Source: Acanthococcus lagerstroemiae (taxonomy: Eukaryota > Arthropoda > Insecta > Hemiptera > Eriococcidae). Taken from it: a DNA stretch of 64,000 bases. Shown one piece after another: positions 47,726-59,952 of the stretch. The stretch covers positions 15,211,312 through 15,275,311 of the forward strand of contig CM063113.1 of assembly GCA_031841125.1 (NCBI GenBank), given 5' to 3'. How positions within the stretch are numbered: position 1 is the first letter of the stretch; each line of letters starts with the position of its first letter. The position numbers and the translations under genes are program-made. Under the pieces are notes generated by a model. It did no database searches. It was not told where the DNA came from and worked only from the letters and a program-made list of their open reading frames with translations.

Positions 47726-47976
47726 AATTGGACGCTATTCAGCGTAAGGGAACCAATCAACATGTGTAAACAAAATGAGTTATTAGTATCGTTGGAACAA
47801 GCGTAAAAAGTAGGATTTCTCAAAATTGGGTTCCCGAGTCAAAAATGTGTACTCATGTTGAAAAAAGCTTATCAGTAAACGCTATGTTATATAGTTTCTA
47901 CATGGCTCTTGAACTCACGTGTTCTCAAAAAACAGATTTTACTGGTTGGTTCCCTTACGCTGAATAGCGTCCAATT
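47726..47976. mobile_element. 251-bp MITE with perfect 31-bp inverted ends
   Basis: The left end begins 'AATTGGACGCTATTCAGCG' and continues 'TAAGGGAACCAA' (47726-47756). The right end 47946-47976 is its exact reverse complement. The interior of about 190 bp is non-coding. Perfect arms imply recent activity or conversion. A target duplication could not be fixed. Confidence 0.88.
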
Positions 47977-48600
47977 GCTATAAGACATATCCATGTACCA
48001 ATGCATCTGCATGCAGTGTAGATACTCGTTATCAGTTTACTGGTGATTTTAACTGACCTATCTGACATCTTAGCAACTTTGAACGAATAATTTCTTTAAT
48101 CATGGTAAACCAGGGACTGAGCTCGCTCAGTCAGTCACATGAATTCTCCTCCTTTTAAGAATTCCTAGTAGGAATTCAAGAAATACATTTTTTAGCTTTC
48201 TGCCAAGTTCCTATTAAGTTTAAGGAGCCAAGTAGGTAATATGGCCGGATATTACGTTTAAGAAATGTTTTATATCACAGGTATACAGAATCATCTGCTT
48301 GTTCTCTCAGAGTCGGCTACGTATCTGTGAGGGTTAAGCGTGAAATTTCGATGACTAACAGCGGAGCTGAATTAAATATCCAGTACAATGTCTCCGCAGA
48401 GCGACTGAAAAATACCATTACTAGTCTAGTACTTCGTTGGGTTTTCCAGTTTGAATCAATTTTATTTACATAACGAGTTAACTTGGGTTTTGAAAATTAA
48501 ACTAAAAGAAAACTATATAGACGAGACTTGACAAAAAAAAAATGTTCCATCGCTATAACAGATTTCCATAGCTAGTACATTCAACATGTTCTCGTCTAAT
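47977..48600. other. intergenic, nothing recognised
   Basis: No domain, long frame or inverted repeat was recognised. Confidence 0.35.
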
Positions 48601-48809
48601 TTTCCCGCTCTTTCGCGAAATGAAGCCAACATAATTTTCTTTTTTCTTTTATATTAAATTTTTACGGTGCCATCGTACAGCTCTTCAACCGTCGAGGAGA
48701 AAATTTCGCTTTCATTAGTATTCCGGCTGCTGTAACCACGGCGCAATCGGTTTTTTTTTTCTCTTTCACAGTTTTTAATGAGTTTTAGTACAACAAGTAC
48801 GGCGGATAC

Positions 48810-49260
48810 TCTCGTTAGAAAATTTCGTAGCGCGAGCAGGACGACGGCAACGCTAACGGTTGCCGCCGGTAGCCGCCGCGAAAACGGAGCACTAAGAAAA
48901 ATAGGTAAAGTTCGTTAATTAGCGACAAGCAATTCATAATATCGAAGTTGAATGTGGAATTTTGCTTTCGTTTTACGTCGACGACCCAGCTCGAGGACGA
49001 CGACGTCTTTATCGCCATCCCCGAGATACGAAGGGGCTCTTCGCCGCCACCGCCTCTGCCGCCCGCCGCGAATTTAAGAGAATATCGATTTTCATTTTGT
49101 CACAGAGCCCGCGGTGCAGCGGCAGGTTAGGTAAATTTGCCGGCAAGAAATTAACGATGCCGATTCTTGCGGTCGATCTGAGGCCGGTTTCCGGAATTCT
49201 TTCCGCAGTTGTTGCAACGTGCCGCCCAAAACCGGAGAGCTGACGGCTTCCGGGTGCCTT
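48810..49260. promoter_or_regulatory. CpG-rich patch, possible promoter or exon
   Basis: Clusters such as 'cgctaacggttgccgccggt', 'agccgccgcgaaaacgg', 'tcgacgacccagctcgagga' and 'cgccgccaccgcctctgccg' stand out from AT-rich flanks. A plus-strand frame with 'LEDDDVFIAIPEIRRGSSPP' after an acceptor-like 'cgacccag' (48990) might be an exon. The evidence is too thin to call it. Confidence 0.35.
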
Positions 49261-49459
49261 ATTGAAACACACATGCTGGCCTCGCATTGATCCAGTCATA
49301 ATACACACATTTTCCTCAGGTAAGTCCAACTCGGCATAGGATTCTTCAAAACTTTTCTGCACTTATTTAGCTCTCTTTGAGATGCTTGTGGACTCAAGAA
49401 AAACTCCTCCGGACGCTGTGTGACTCTTCGAGATGTTTTAATATTCCGGTAAAGATTCC

Positions 49460-49585
49460 AGTATGTTCAACAGGTAATCGAGGATGTCAAATGTGAGAGT
49501 TATTTGGAAATGAAAGAACTCGCACAAGGTCGGGAGAAAAAACGGTCGTAAGACTGATAACCTTATCATCATCATCAAACTAAAT
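49460..49585 (+). mobile_element. 3'-end fragment of the same LINE family as 29.9 kb
   Basis: The reverse complement of this stretch matches 29903-30030: 'aaggttatcagtcttacgac', 'tgcgcgagttctttca' and 'atctgttgaacatactggaat' with small changes. It is a short dead tail on the plus strand ending 'gataaccttatcatcatcat'. Confidence 0.8.
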
Positions 49586-49635
49586 GGATGTCACACCTGG
49601 CCGGTTGAAGGAGAAAAAGGAGAGCGAGTCATGAG

Positions 49636-52600
49636 CAAGGTTGTGCAAAATATATGTATTTCTAAATATTTTTCTGTATTGATAAAGAAAGGGAATATGG
49701 AAAAGATCTTTACCAATCTCTACGAGATGAATTAAGCAGCATATGTTAGGGAATATTTTGGCCTATTTAGGGTATAAATGAATATTTTAGCATAAATCAC
49801 TAGTTTTTAGTGTATATTTGAGACTATTCGACCGGTCTTTCCATTTTTAGGGAATATTTAGCAAGCTTTCTTTTTTTTTGTACAGATTTTCTGCCTGAAA
49901 AACATGATTTTTTTAGGACGTGGGCGGGGGCACTGTTCCGCTAATCGTAACAGAAAATCGATAATGCAATTTTTTCTTATATTGGTAACAATAATAATGA
50001 GTGATGAATGGTGGGCAATGCATAAGAGCTGAGGAGTTCATACTTTCAGGATGTGTTCGTATGAACTCTGATAAGGTCTTAGGCTAAAAGGGACTTCGGT
50101 ACTCTCATTGGAGGGGGCCACAGAATTTTGCTCCCTCTAAGCGCTCGAATTATTTTTGGAATTCGTACTTTTCGGAATATTTTACACAGAACTTCTTCAC
50201 ATTATGTTAAAATTTGGTGGCTCTGTCTCCCTTCAGAAATTATTAGGGGGTTGAAAATCTGAAATTTCCAAAACGAGCTCAAAATAACTTATTATTGCAC
50301 TTACATCGGATTTAACACGACCATAATATACATGAATATTGTTTCGTACTCATTTATGTACCACGCGGCCCATTTTCAGCCCCGTATCACAGTTTCTGGA
50401 AATTAAATGTTCAGCATTTATCCTAATTATCCGTTTGAATGTTTGAAAACATGAAAACATTAACATCTTCGTCTGAACAACACAAACATGAAGCGATAAG
50501 CTGTAAATGAATCAGCACACTCCGAATGAACGCAATGCGAGTTGAAGAGAAGGTACTCAGGGGCTCTACTAGCCCCCCCCCCCTTGCAACATGGTTAAAT
50601 AGAGTTGTTCTAATTTTAGCACCCCTTCCCCTTTTGTCAAGACCAAACCCTCCTGAACACTAGGCTGATTACTCTACTGCGCACACACAGAACAGAAATC
50701 AGTTGTTATTGACTGTACCTACATAAAAATGTGTCGTGTGTTTCATGTATCAAAATGTGAAAATATGAAATAACTACAGCTAAAAATATTGTCCATTGTC
50801 ATAAGCACACTCATTATTACTAAACAATCTTCTAATTTGGTGCGAAAGTTGTCCTACCCATTCCAAAGAAACATGTATCTACCCGATATCAAGTAAGTAT
50901 ATGTACTTGCGGTTACGACAAGGTATTATTTTTTAAATTATTACCAGCACTGTACAGAATATCACTTATTTCCTGTTAACATATCGCTGCGGATTTCGCC
51001 ATAGACTTCACGTGTGTCGTGGACGGCGGAAGAAATAGTCTCCCACTTGCCCTCGTGACTGCTTTACCCACCCATTTCTGGGCATGTGCCTCCTCTTTTC
51101 CTCTCCAATTTCTCCTGTCCCAGGTATGTCTTCTCAACAAGGGGCCGAGTGACTTTCGAAATAAGTCTCTCCACCGTGTAGTGGGTCTTCCTCTCTCTCT
51201 TTTGTGATTGTACGGAGTCCACCATTCCACCCATTTTCCCACCTTCCATCTCCCTATCTCCAGATGTGTCCTCCGTACCTCCATTTGTTTCTTATTACCA
51301 CTTCCCCTAAATCATCCAAACCGGGTTTTGCCCTAATCCCTGAAGATTTAACTTTGTCTTTTACCTTGATGCCCAACATACTACGCTCCATCGCTCTTTG
51401 GGTTGTCAGCAACCGCTTGATGTTTGCTTTGGTTAACGCTCATGTCTGGGCCCCATATGTCAATACTGACTGTACACAACTCCTCCAGACCCCAGCCTTA
51501 GTTGGTATCGAAAAGCGGCCTTCGAAAAAGCTCCTCAATTTCCAAAATTTCTTCCAACCACTAGTGATACGACTTGAGAGTTCCTTTTCTCTCGCGTTTT
51601 TGAAGGAAATGATTTGGCCTAGATAGTTTGCTTCGTTTACTCATTCGAATTTTGCGTTTTTCATTGTCACCTCCTCTTCTAGGGCGTCCGTCAATATTTT
51701 AATTTTGCTTGTATTGACGCCCAGCCCTGCCTTCTCGGAAGCCTCAAGAAGTTCCTTTGCATTCCTAGTTAACTCAGTCAGGTTGTTCACTATTAACACC
51801 ATGTCGTCCGCAAACCTCAAATTGTTCAAAAATTCTCCCTCAATTGTAAACCCCTACCTTCCCATTTTGATCCCATCATGGCCTGCTCCAGTACGCAATT
51901 AAACAGGTTGGGCGACAACGGGTCCTCTAGCCTGACCCCTCTTTCAATGCCGAACCAGTTTCCTTTCTTATCCAGTTCAAGGTGGGCCGTAGCTAGATAT
52001 TTTGGATGATTCTCATTGCTTTCGAAACAAGACCTTGACAATTCAACGCCTCCCACAAAAATTTTTGGTCCACCGTACCGAATGCCTTCGTAAAATCAAT
52101 AAATAGCGAAAATAATTCAAAGTTGTATTCGTTTGCTTTTTCGATGAGTTGTTTTAGAATGAAAATTTGATCAATTGTAGAACGATTTCTGCGGAAACCC
52201 GCTTGTTCACGTGGCTGCTGTGCAACCAGCTGGGGGCATATTAAACTTTTCATAAAGACTTTGCCCAAATTGGAAGTCAGACTGATTGGTCTATAATGTT
52301 TGATATCCCCCCCCCCCCGTTTGCATTTCTTGAGTAATAGAATAATCTCAGCTTCCCTTCATTGTGTCGGAATTACTTCTGAATGTATAATTTTGTTAAA
52401 TAATTTAGTCAGGATCGGCGTGAACTCCAATGCAAATAGTTCCAAGTGTCTCTCATGTAGCCCATCTGGTCTAACTGCTTTTTCAATTTTCAGTGTGCTT
52501 AGCGACTTCCTGACCTCGGCCTGTAGTATATACTAAGAAAGTCGTCGCTTTCCCTTGACAACTCTTGCTTTGCCTCCGTACTTACCATCAAACCTCCTTA

Positions 52601-52983
52601 CTTTTTCCGAATATAGCTCCTTGTAGAATTTACAACAAGGGATACCTGCATAAGATAACACTTAGCCAGTTTCAAGCCGGGAAACCAAATGTGAGGGAAA
52701 TTGAATGAGCACCAAATAATTCGTTTGATTTGTAATAACTTACATGAACTGCGATCTAGATACCAGTGTTCCTCCATCAAACTCACTTCAGCCAATTCAC
52801 TTTAGCCTATGGTATAGATGAGCCGTGAAGCGGGTCAGCTAGTGATACTTATACTGTTAGGAAATATTTTGTAATATGTACTTAGGATTTTTAGGGAATA
52901 TTTTTGGAATGTTTCAACAAAATAAATGCGGATATTATAAGCGAATATTTGGTCTTTTCTAGGGAATACGTTGCACAGCCCAA
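49636..52983. mobile_element. hAT-like element, 3.35 kb, with perfect 8-bp target duplication
   Basis: 'GTCATGAG' occurs at 49628-49635 and 52984-52991. The element starts 'CAAGGTTGTGCAAAATATA' and ends 'TACGTTGCACAGCCCAA'. The ends are inverted with 10 of 13 identical (TTGTGCAA core). Both ends contain 'tagggaatatttt' words (49.74-49.87 and 52.86-52.97 kb). No hAT transposase was recognised. A LINE has inserted inside (50.98-52.56 kb). Confidence 0.8.
50976..52560 (-). mobile_element. LINE reverse transcriptase, 5'-truncated, inside the hAT-like element
   Basis: In element order there is 'REQAGFRRNRSTIDQIFIL', then 'LFIDFTKAFGTVDQKFLWEA' (F-x-D-x-x-K-A-F box, Asp to Gly in the last position), 'GVRLEDPLSPNLFN' (usual GVRQGDPLSP, Gln-Gly to Leu-Glu), 'NNLRFADDMVLI' with the catalytic FADD intact, 'AGLGVNTSKIKIL', and a C-terminal 'RERGRPTTRWRD'. 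It is spread over at least four frames. Upstream parts (endonuclease) are absent. Confidence 0.88.
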
Positions 52984-52991
52984 GTCATGAG

Positions 52992-54494
52992 GATAAGAAG
53001 AAGACCATGGTTTTGAGATGATCACATACCGGAAGTACTGGAATGCAGGAGACAAAAAACGTTTGTTAGATGCTCGCATCGTGTTACGCAGATAGTTGCC
53101 AATCTGGAAAATTTATATGAAAATGTATATCAGAGAGGAGGGGGTCACCGCAAAAACATACAGACAGAGTCTATGGGAATCGGGCTACGGGTGCAAAGCC
53201 TCTACAGTGACTTCTTCCTAAAAAAAACGTTGAAAATACCTTAATCAGTTACTAAGGGAGCAAAAATTGTTCCACTGGATAGCGCCCTTCGCCCCCTTGA
53301 AATTTTACAACCGGAGTTCGTTTATGGTATTGCACGAGAGAAGCGTGCAGTGTGGAAACAGTCTTTATCGCTTTCAAAGGGTCCTAAATTTAGATCTCAA
53401 ATTTATAGTAGAGTTTTCTGCGGCCTTCTAAGGGTCCTACGGAATATTCGTCCGCTTCCCGCTCCAATGCAATGCGTGTCGCTTCACCCCTGCATATAAT
53501 AAATTGTGACTCAAGCATACAATATACGTTCTTGTACACTGTATACAAATTCTAGTTCCAATCTCACGTTTTTATATTGGCTGATAGTCAACCTCAGCCC
53601 CCGCCCACTCTACAGTACTTTATGTTAAAATTATGGCTCTTCTTATAACTATTCCACCTCGGCAGTTTTAAAAATAGCACAGAATAACCATTGTTCGGTA
53701 TTGTCGATGAAAAATAAATTAAAGCGGAAATACACACTGGACAGTCCGTCAAGTTACCGAAGTTACATAATAGTAAAGTGATCCGTCCAAACTCGTAAAT
53801 TTTATTCAAATTTCAACTTCTTGCCACTTATCAGTTAATGGGGACTTTTATCAGTGGTTCATGTTCTTTTTTTAAAATACTTATTGAAAATTCAACGATA
53901 AATATTATCAGCGGTGAAGTTATTTTGAATTTTCTGCTTGTTGTGTTACATTCTTGCATTCTTTCACGAACATTTTTTCACATGACTACCGGTACTAAAT
54001 TCGTGAAATATTACGGTTTCGGTACCTCACTTTTCGATTAGTCTCGCAATGATAATTTCACAGACCTTGAAAACGCACAAGGTAATACCCGTAGCGTATT
54101 TCCTATATATTTCTGATTTCCAACTGCCTTTATCTAATACCTCCATTCTCAATCTAGAATGACAATAATATCGATAAGCGGACTTCAATCGTAATATCCA
54201 TACGGGTAGGGGGTTGTTTTCCTCGAGAAATTCGATCCAGCTACCTAATTCTAAAAATCTTTCAGAAGGTCGGATCGATCTTCTGAAGGGGGGGGGGCAT
54301 AGATCCTCTGGTTCCTCCATTTTGCAAGTTCGTAGCAATAAATTCGGTGACGGGTAACAATGAGAGCTTCGCTATTCTTCGTACGAACGACATGCCAGTG
54401 CGTGATTTTAGAACATATCAAATAGATTACAACTATGACTAGAAGATACAAATATAAAAATCAGATATTGGATTGTAAGACGGGCCAAGGAGCG
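52992..54494. other. intergenic, nothing recognised
   Basis: AT-rich, with a G-run at 54289. Frames up to 103 codons (minus, 54027-54338) lack motifs. Confidence 0.35.
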
Positions 54495-54502
54495 GCGGTA
54501 CA

Positions 54503-54703
54503 CAGGGACGTACCTAAGAGTTTTTTCTTGGGGGGGGGAGTGTGGACGTCTCAATTGAATCAACTCAAAATTCCCATGTATCAAATTATCAAAGCAAAAA
54601 ACAAAAAAAACCTATTGACTTATTGGATTCTCTCTACTGCTGAGTAAAAATATTCTTACGGGGGAGGAGGACTCCCACCTCCTCCCCCTATCGGTAGTCC
54701 CTG
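54503..54703. mobile_element. hAT-like MITE, CAGGGACGTACC family
   Basis: Starts 'CAGGGACGTACCTAAGAG' and ends 'CGGTAGTCCCTG'. The flanks 'gcggtaca' and 'gctgtaga' match at 6 of 8, as a decayed 8-bp duplication would. The interior 'aactcaaaattccc...atcaaagcaaaaa' is the reverse complement of part of the MITE at 61.8-62.3 kb. Confidence 0.65.
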
Positions 54704-55147
54704 GCTGTAGATAGTGACCACAATTTAGTAGTAATGAAATGTAGGTTTAAATTTTAAAAAATGGATGAGAAGAAAGTAAAAACAATGGAATTTGGAGCTA
54801 TTGAAAGAGGTACAGAAAAACGAAGAATATCAAACACAATTAATGGATGAATTCTGTAAATCAAAGGAAGAAAAAGATATTGAAGATGAGTGGACAGCAC
54901 GAAGAAAAGCAATACGAGTACAAGTAAATCTGGCAGCAAGGAAGAAAATAGGTAATCAGATAACTGAAAGGGGAAACCTACGGATGAAAAGTGAGAAACT
55001 GGAGCTAATGAAAGAAAGAAAAAAGTACGATAGAGAAAATAAGGAAAAATATAAGGCTTTAAAAAATCTAATAAAGTAAGCATGTAAGAAGACAAAAGAA
55101 CAATGGAACTGTGAGGAAATTGAGAAACAAATGAAAGCAGGAAGAAC
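54704..55147 (+). mobile_element. LINE, endonuclease end and linker (part 1)
   Basis: 'DSDHNLVVMKCRFKF' is the terminal SDHN box of AP-endonuclease domains. It is followed by a charged helical linker ('EEKDIEDEWTARRKAIRV', 'KKTKEQWNCEEIEKQMKAG') typical of the stretch before the reverse transcriptase. Stops and shifts are present. Continues at 57.05 kb after a 1.9-kb insertion. Confidence 0.75.
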
Positions 55148-57048
55148 CAGGGACGCAACTAGAATTTCGTTTGGTGGTGGCTAGAATTTAGAAAAATCGT
55201 CTCCCTCATTAAATTTTGATGCTCTTGCTTTTAAACTTGTTAAATATTCTTTACTATGCATTAACTTAATATTGTTGGGTGGTGGGGGGGGGTAGATGAA
55301 GAAGGAAAAAAAACTAACAAAAAATACCACTTTAATATTCTCAGTTTCTGGAGAATGATCCATAGTCCGAAGTAAAACAAGAGTGGTTCCGAACTAAAAG
55401 ACCAAGAAGAATCCCTTTCCTCCACCCCGCAAAAAAATAGGTCTGAACTGATTCATACCATCAACCACAAACGATAGCATAAAAACCATAGAAGGCGGAG
55501 AAAGGAAGAAGGACGAAAAATCAATCTAGTCCTTTTCAAAATGTGGAAGGAAAATCATTTTTAGGTCCTGTTATATTAAGAAAAATTACGACACTTGACT
55601 GAAAAGGTCATAAGAATTTCCCCAAGATTTCATTTTTGATACGTAAATTATTTAAAAAAAGTCTCCGTGAGTCGAGTACTTTGAACTTTGTGATCCTCTT
55701 AAAGGAACAGGATTCTGCGTGCGTAACAAAACATAAAAATCTGAAATTCCAAATTAAATAAAACCTACGGTAAGGTCCATTAGGAGGAGAATGAAAACGA
55801 AAGAAAACCACTGGCATAAAAGTTTCGTTCATCCCTGATAAAAATTGTTGAAATAATTTTGCAATAGTTCGAAATCGAATCCGTAAACAGAGATCAGATC
55901 AAATGAGAGCGAGAACCACCCATAACCATATAATTTGGCGGGGGGGACACTAAAATATACGAAGACAAGCTACCTCGCAGATAGCGAGGTAGTAAGAGGG
56001 TGTTTGCTTAAGCTGAAAAACGTTCAGCTTCCAACTTCTGGCTTCTCAAATTTATCCTAAAACTGCAAAAACTTCCGGCTTCTCCGCATTCTGGTGTTGT
56101 TGCGCCAACTTCCTACACTGGTACTGATAAACCAAAACAAAATCTGAAATGTTTAAGACTTGAAGCTAATATTCAGACACGGTACCAACGTCTATGCGAT
56201 AACACAAATATACGCCACGAACGCCAGAATGAGAATCTGTTGAGGTTAGCTCTCTCATCGTCCACACGCCTCCGCCTTAAGACCGATCTAACGATCTAAA
56301 CGCAACTGAGCTAAAACTGAACTAGAGCTGTAAACAATTCACTCTTATTTAAAGAAAAATGAAAAAGCAATTGCAATATGGTGCTTGCAGCGCTGCGCGC
56401 GGGCAAACACCCTGAAAAATTGGAAGGAAGTTGACTAAAAATAATGGAAAACAACTAGAATCTTACGTAAAGAAAAACTGTCTATATCGACCCAGAATTG
56501 ACCTAAGCGATCGAAAACTACTACGTCCAACCAAAAGTAATCAAAATCACTAGCACCTTGAAAACATGTCGCAGACGGATCTGTAACCACGGGAGAGCCT
56601 TTTTATGTCTCGATTTTAATGTCGACGCGACTGCAGTCTGCAGCTATGTTGTTAATAGTCATTTCCATGGAAATGTCAACCACTGAACTGAATTGTCACC
56701 ATGAAGAACCTTGATTTCGATTCTCGCCTCAGAAGTTAACGCTCAAAAAGTAACATTTTTTTCGTTTAGGTGCCGAAGCAAAATTTCCTTTATGTGCCAA
56801 AGCAAAGACATGAAATTGTCACAAAAAAAAACAAAAAAAAAAACAAAACAACAACTTGAGCATGGGTAAAAGCTTGATTTGGTACCCACCCATTTTCATG
56901 AGCTGTAAATTTGTACGAACCTACGACGCAACGTAACCGCATCAGGCCATCAGCATCAATTTTTCTTTCGTTTCAAGATTGATTTTGAAAAAATTTTAGA
57001 GACTTTAGGAGGGCTATAGCCCCCTAGCCCCCCTTGGTTGCGTCCTTA
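55148..57048. mobile_element. 1.9-kb hAT-like insertion with CAGGGACGCAA ends
   Basis: Starts 'CAGGGACGCAACTAGAATTT' and ends 'TTGGTTGCGTCCTTA'. The LINE reading continues across it. The flanks 'ggaagaac' and 'gaaaaacc' are only 5 of 8 alike, so the target duplication is uncertain. The interior (55.2-57.0 kb) has no transposase. A short direct copy of the 'ctgcagtctgcagc...tttccatggaaat' repeat lies near 56.63-56.70 kb. Confidence 0.5.
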
Positions 57049-57790
57049 GAAAAACCCGATCCGACACATAACAAAGTAAACAGATTTTTGGAGCAAGAAG
57101 AAAGAGAGCAAATAATTTAATCGATGAAAAAGAGAAAAATTATTAGACTCTTAAAAAGACAAAGTAAAGAGATGCGTGAGATATGTTGAAAACCCGTATA
57201 AGAGTGGAGCAGGTATTGAGATCAGGCAAACAACAACAAACAACAACAATAACAACGATGCAATGCTATTTTTATGCGAAAAAGAAAATCACTCGGATTT
57301 CGATAGGCTCATCTGAAAGGAAATTTTATGTGCTACAAGGCATGTTCTTTTCAATTCTCCGTTAATCGCAATCATTCTCGAGACATATTGAAAAAACATT
57401 AAATTTGCTATAAACTGCTGCGCTAAACTCCCCCTTTTCGACCCCTTTTCCTTGGAAGAAAAGACAATGGGAAGGATGAAGAAAGAGGAGATTCTATTTT
57501 GAGATCAGAATTTGATAAATTTCTGAAAGAGATGAAAACAGGTTAAAGTAGAAAGAGTTGATGAGATTGCTAGATTAAAGAATGCTGAAGAAGCAGTATT
57601 AAAACATATATACGAATTGATTTGCAGAAAGTACGAGGAAGGAGAAATGCCAATAGATTTCCATAAAGCAGGTAAATTATGATCTCTAAAAAAGGAGGAG
57701 TAAGCAAATGTGAAAATTATCGTACTAAGTATACTTCCGATTATTTGACCTAATTTGGAACCAGGATCCGTCAGATAATCGAAAAAATCA
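57049..57790 (+). mobile_element. LINE, start of reverse transcriptase (part 2)
   Basis: Decayed plus-strand readings give 'VERVDEIARLKNAEEAVLK', 'YELICRKYEEGEMPIDFH' and a residual 'KCENYR...LSILPI', corresponding to the family blocks '...KAAGxDxIPxEmlK...', 'ELfnkIWeeg.iPedW' and 'CxNYRgIsLLs'. Many stops. The fingers region then ends. Confidence 0.65.
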
Positions 57791-58159
57791 AATAATACGG
57801 ATTTTTTTGTCACCTCATCGTCATAACCTATACATATGTCTTGTCTTACTGTAATTTTTTTGAACGAGTTCGATAATGTCGTCGTCAGTTAACTCAGTGT
57901 TCTCTGTTCAGCAACCGTTCACTCGATAAGATCTTCTTCTCCAACATCCTTACATTCTGGAAATCTTCTCAATAAAACAAGGAGTTCCGTTTCTTCTTCG
58001 GAATTTACAACAATTTCAAGTCTCTATATTTTCGGCTCCTTTCATTTCTCCCCAACACTCATTCGTCGCTCTGCGATCCAACAACTTCCACCACGAACTT
58101 ATACTTGTTATCTAAGGGTTGCAGATTTCAGCTCTCAAGTATCCACCTAATTACATTGT
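57791..58159. other. intergenic, nothing recognised
   Basis: No motif was recognised. Confidence 0.3.
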
Positions 58160-58500
58160 CCATGCATATTTCCTTTAATCGTTGTACATAATCAACGGTG
58201 GGGCCGGGTCCACCTGGTCGAAATCAGAGAGGAACTAGACCACCTGCAAAGGTTCGCATGCGTGATGACAACGGGGACAATATGAACGGCACCGACTATA
58301 AGGCACTGGAAAAACTCCTAAACTTGCCACCACTTCACACTGCTATAGAAGCAGCTGCGATAATGGCGGGTTATCGTCTGGGCCAACCAAACCTTCAGGC
58401 CCAAAAACTAGGATCATCATTTAGAAAATCTGAGAAACAACGTGCATATCTACTTAAGGGATGGATTCTGATACCCTCACTTTCCCTCGCACAGCTGTAG
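58160..58500 (+). mobile_element. LINE (R1/Jockey-like) post-RT fragment
   Basis: A 100-codon open stretch contains 'ALEKLLNLPPLHTAIEAAAI', followed by 'MAGYRLG'. Non-LTR retrotransposons of the R1/I/Jockey groups carry the block 'TPTAALExLLxLPPLxxxI...A..aAyRl' between reverse transcriptase and RNase H. Only this block is preserved. Confidence 0.7.
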
Positions 58501-59129
58501 CACTAACCATTACCCTATTCTTTTTTGTTGAAAATTCCAAAAATTCTGTCGCCTTTTATCCATCATCCCCTTACATTTAGTCATTTTCTATTTAGCCGCT
58601 TTTCAAATTTACCGAATTACTTTTTTCCACGTTTTCGGTTAGAAATTCTGATTCCTTCTGAAAAAGAGGACGGGGTGGAGAATCTGACGGAGTTTCTTCC
58701 CAACAGTACACCGTGAGTCTTCAACGTGAATTTTGAAAAAACATCTCAGACCGGATCTTCACGTTAGCTACAAGCAAACAGGAAACTGCATGTTATTTGG
58801 CGATGTACAATCTATACCTTCGCTGTTGAAAAGTAATCGATTTTTCGCTAATCATTGTTTTCAAAAAGAATCTCTCGGGTGGAAAAAAATTACTACTAAC
58901 ACGATGTACGTAACTAGGTTGTGCACATGAAACTTGGCCGTCGACTCTGACGCACATTTCAACGCGTTCACCTTCGCAACATCATTAGGAGAACGAATTG
59001 CGCCGCGGCGCAATACCATGACACTAACCTGAGAGCAATATTTTTCTATGAGAAAACTGAGCGTAAAGTTGACGAAAATTGGTATGTCACATGTATTCGC
59101 ATTTCCGACCTACATATAGTCCTGTTCTG
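58501..59129. other. intergenic, nothing recognised
   Basis: Short frames without motifs. Confidence 0.3.
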
Positions 59130-59480
59130 ACTAGTGGTCACACGGAGTCACATGACAGCATGTTGAAAGCTCTTCATAAGCATGGCATCTCTAATGAGAT
59201 TATCAAAATTGTATCAAAAGTACACGCTAAATCTAAAGCGTACTTGGTATCTCAAGGGGTGTTAAACAGGAATATCCTCTCTCCCCAAACATATTCAACA
59301 GCATATTGAAGACGTTTTCAGAACGATGGACTGGGAAAGGCGAGGGCTAAAAGTCAACAGGAAGCTTCTCAATATGATAAGAGTGCAATTCATCGGCACA
59401 TTAAAAAAGAATATTAGCCCAGTAACTGGAGAACATTAGAAGAGCATACGGAGCAGTAAAGAAGGTTAGAAGGACACATT
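59130..59480 (+). mobile_element. LINE reverse transcriptase fragment
   Basis: 'MLKALHKHGISNEIIKIV' followed by 'HAKSKAYLVSQG' and, after a frame shift, 'FRTMDWERRGLKVNRK'. These match the RTE-like blocks 'lL.aL...gi....i.ii...Y.....' and 'EdvFr.ldWe..Gi.InGe.LnhLRFAdDi', the last box being lost. Decayed and short. Confidence 0.65.
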
Positions 59481-59729
59481 AACCCTGAACTGATGATTTA
59501 AACTGTATGAACAGTAAATTAAGAATGTTATACGCAGTAAGTCAATCACAATAGAAGGTTGAATCAGCAGAACGTGTGGAGACTGATCGTTGTGCTCCTG
59601 CCGGCTACTTTATCAAACATGTAACCTGTAAGCATCTACTCGATTTACTGATTAGGCTGAAGTTGTTAGAGTAGGTACCAATAGTGTAAAACCAAATTTG
59701 CAGCTTTGAAAGCCATGTGCTAACTGCGC

Positions 59730-59940
59730 GGTGCTCGAAAAACCTCAAAATTCTCGGACTTTTTTTAGTTTTTGACTTATAACTTCTAAAAGATGCACAC
59801 TACGGAAAAAGTTATTCAGTACACTCTTAATATACACAACATTTGCTACAATTTGAGCGCAACCGCAGCTCCATAGGTCCAATAGGTCCCGAGATACAGC
59901 ACTTCAAAAATTGGCAATTTCCCCCAAAAAGTTTGAAATT
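59730..59940 (+). repeat. diverged repeat related to the 30.5/46.3-kb terminal repeats
   Basis: 'tgctaactg', 'cgaaaaacctcaaaattctc', 'cttataacttctaaa' and 'gctacaattt' align with the 30.63-30.77 kb terminal repeat. The latter part ('gcgcaaccgcagctccatag', 'gtccaataggtccc') is also similar, in the same orientation, to 60910-61060. It may be an outer MULE-type end or a satellite-like repeat. Confidence 0.5.
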
Positions 59941-59952
59941 GTAGTTTTGGCT

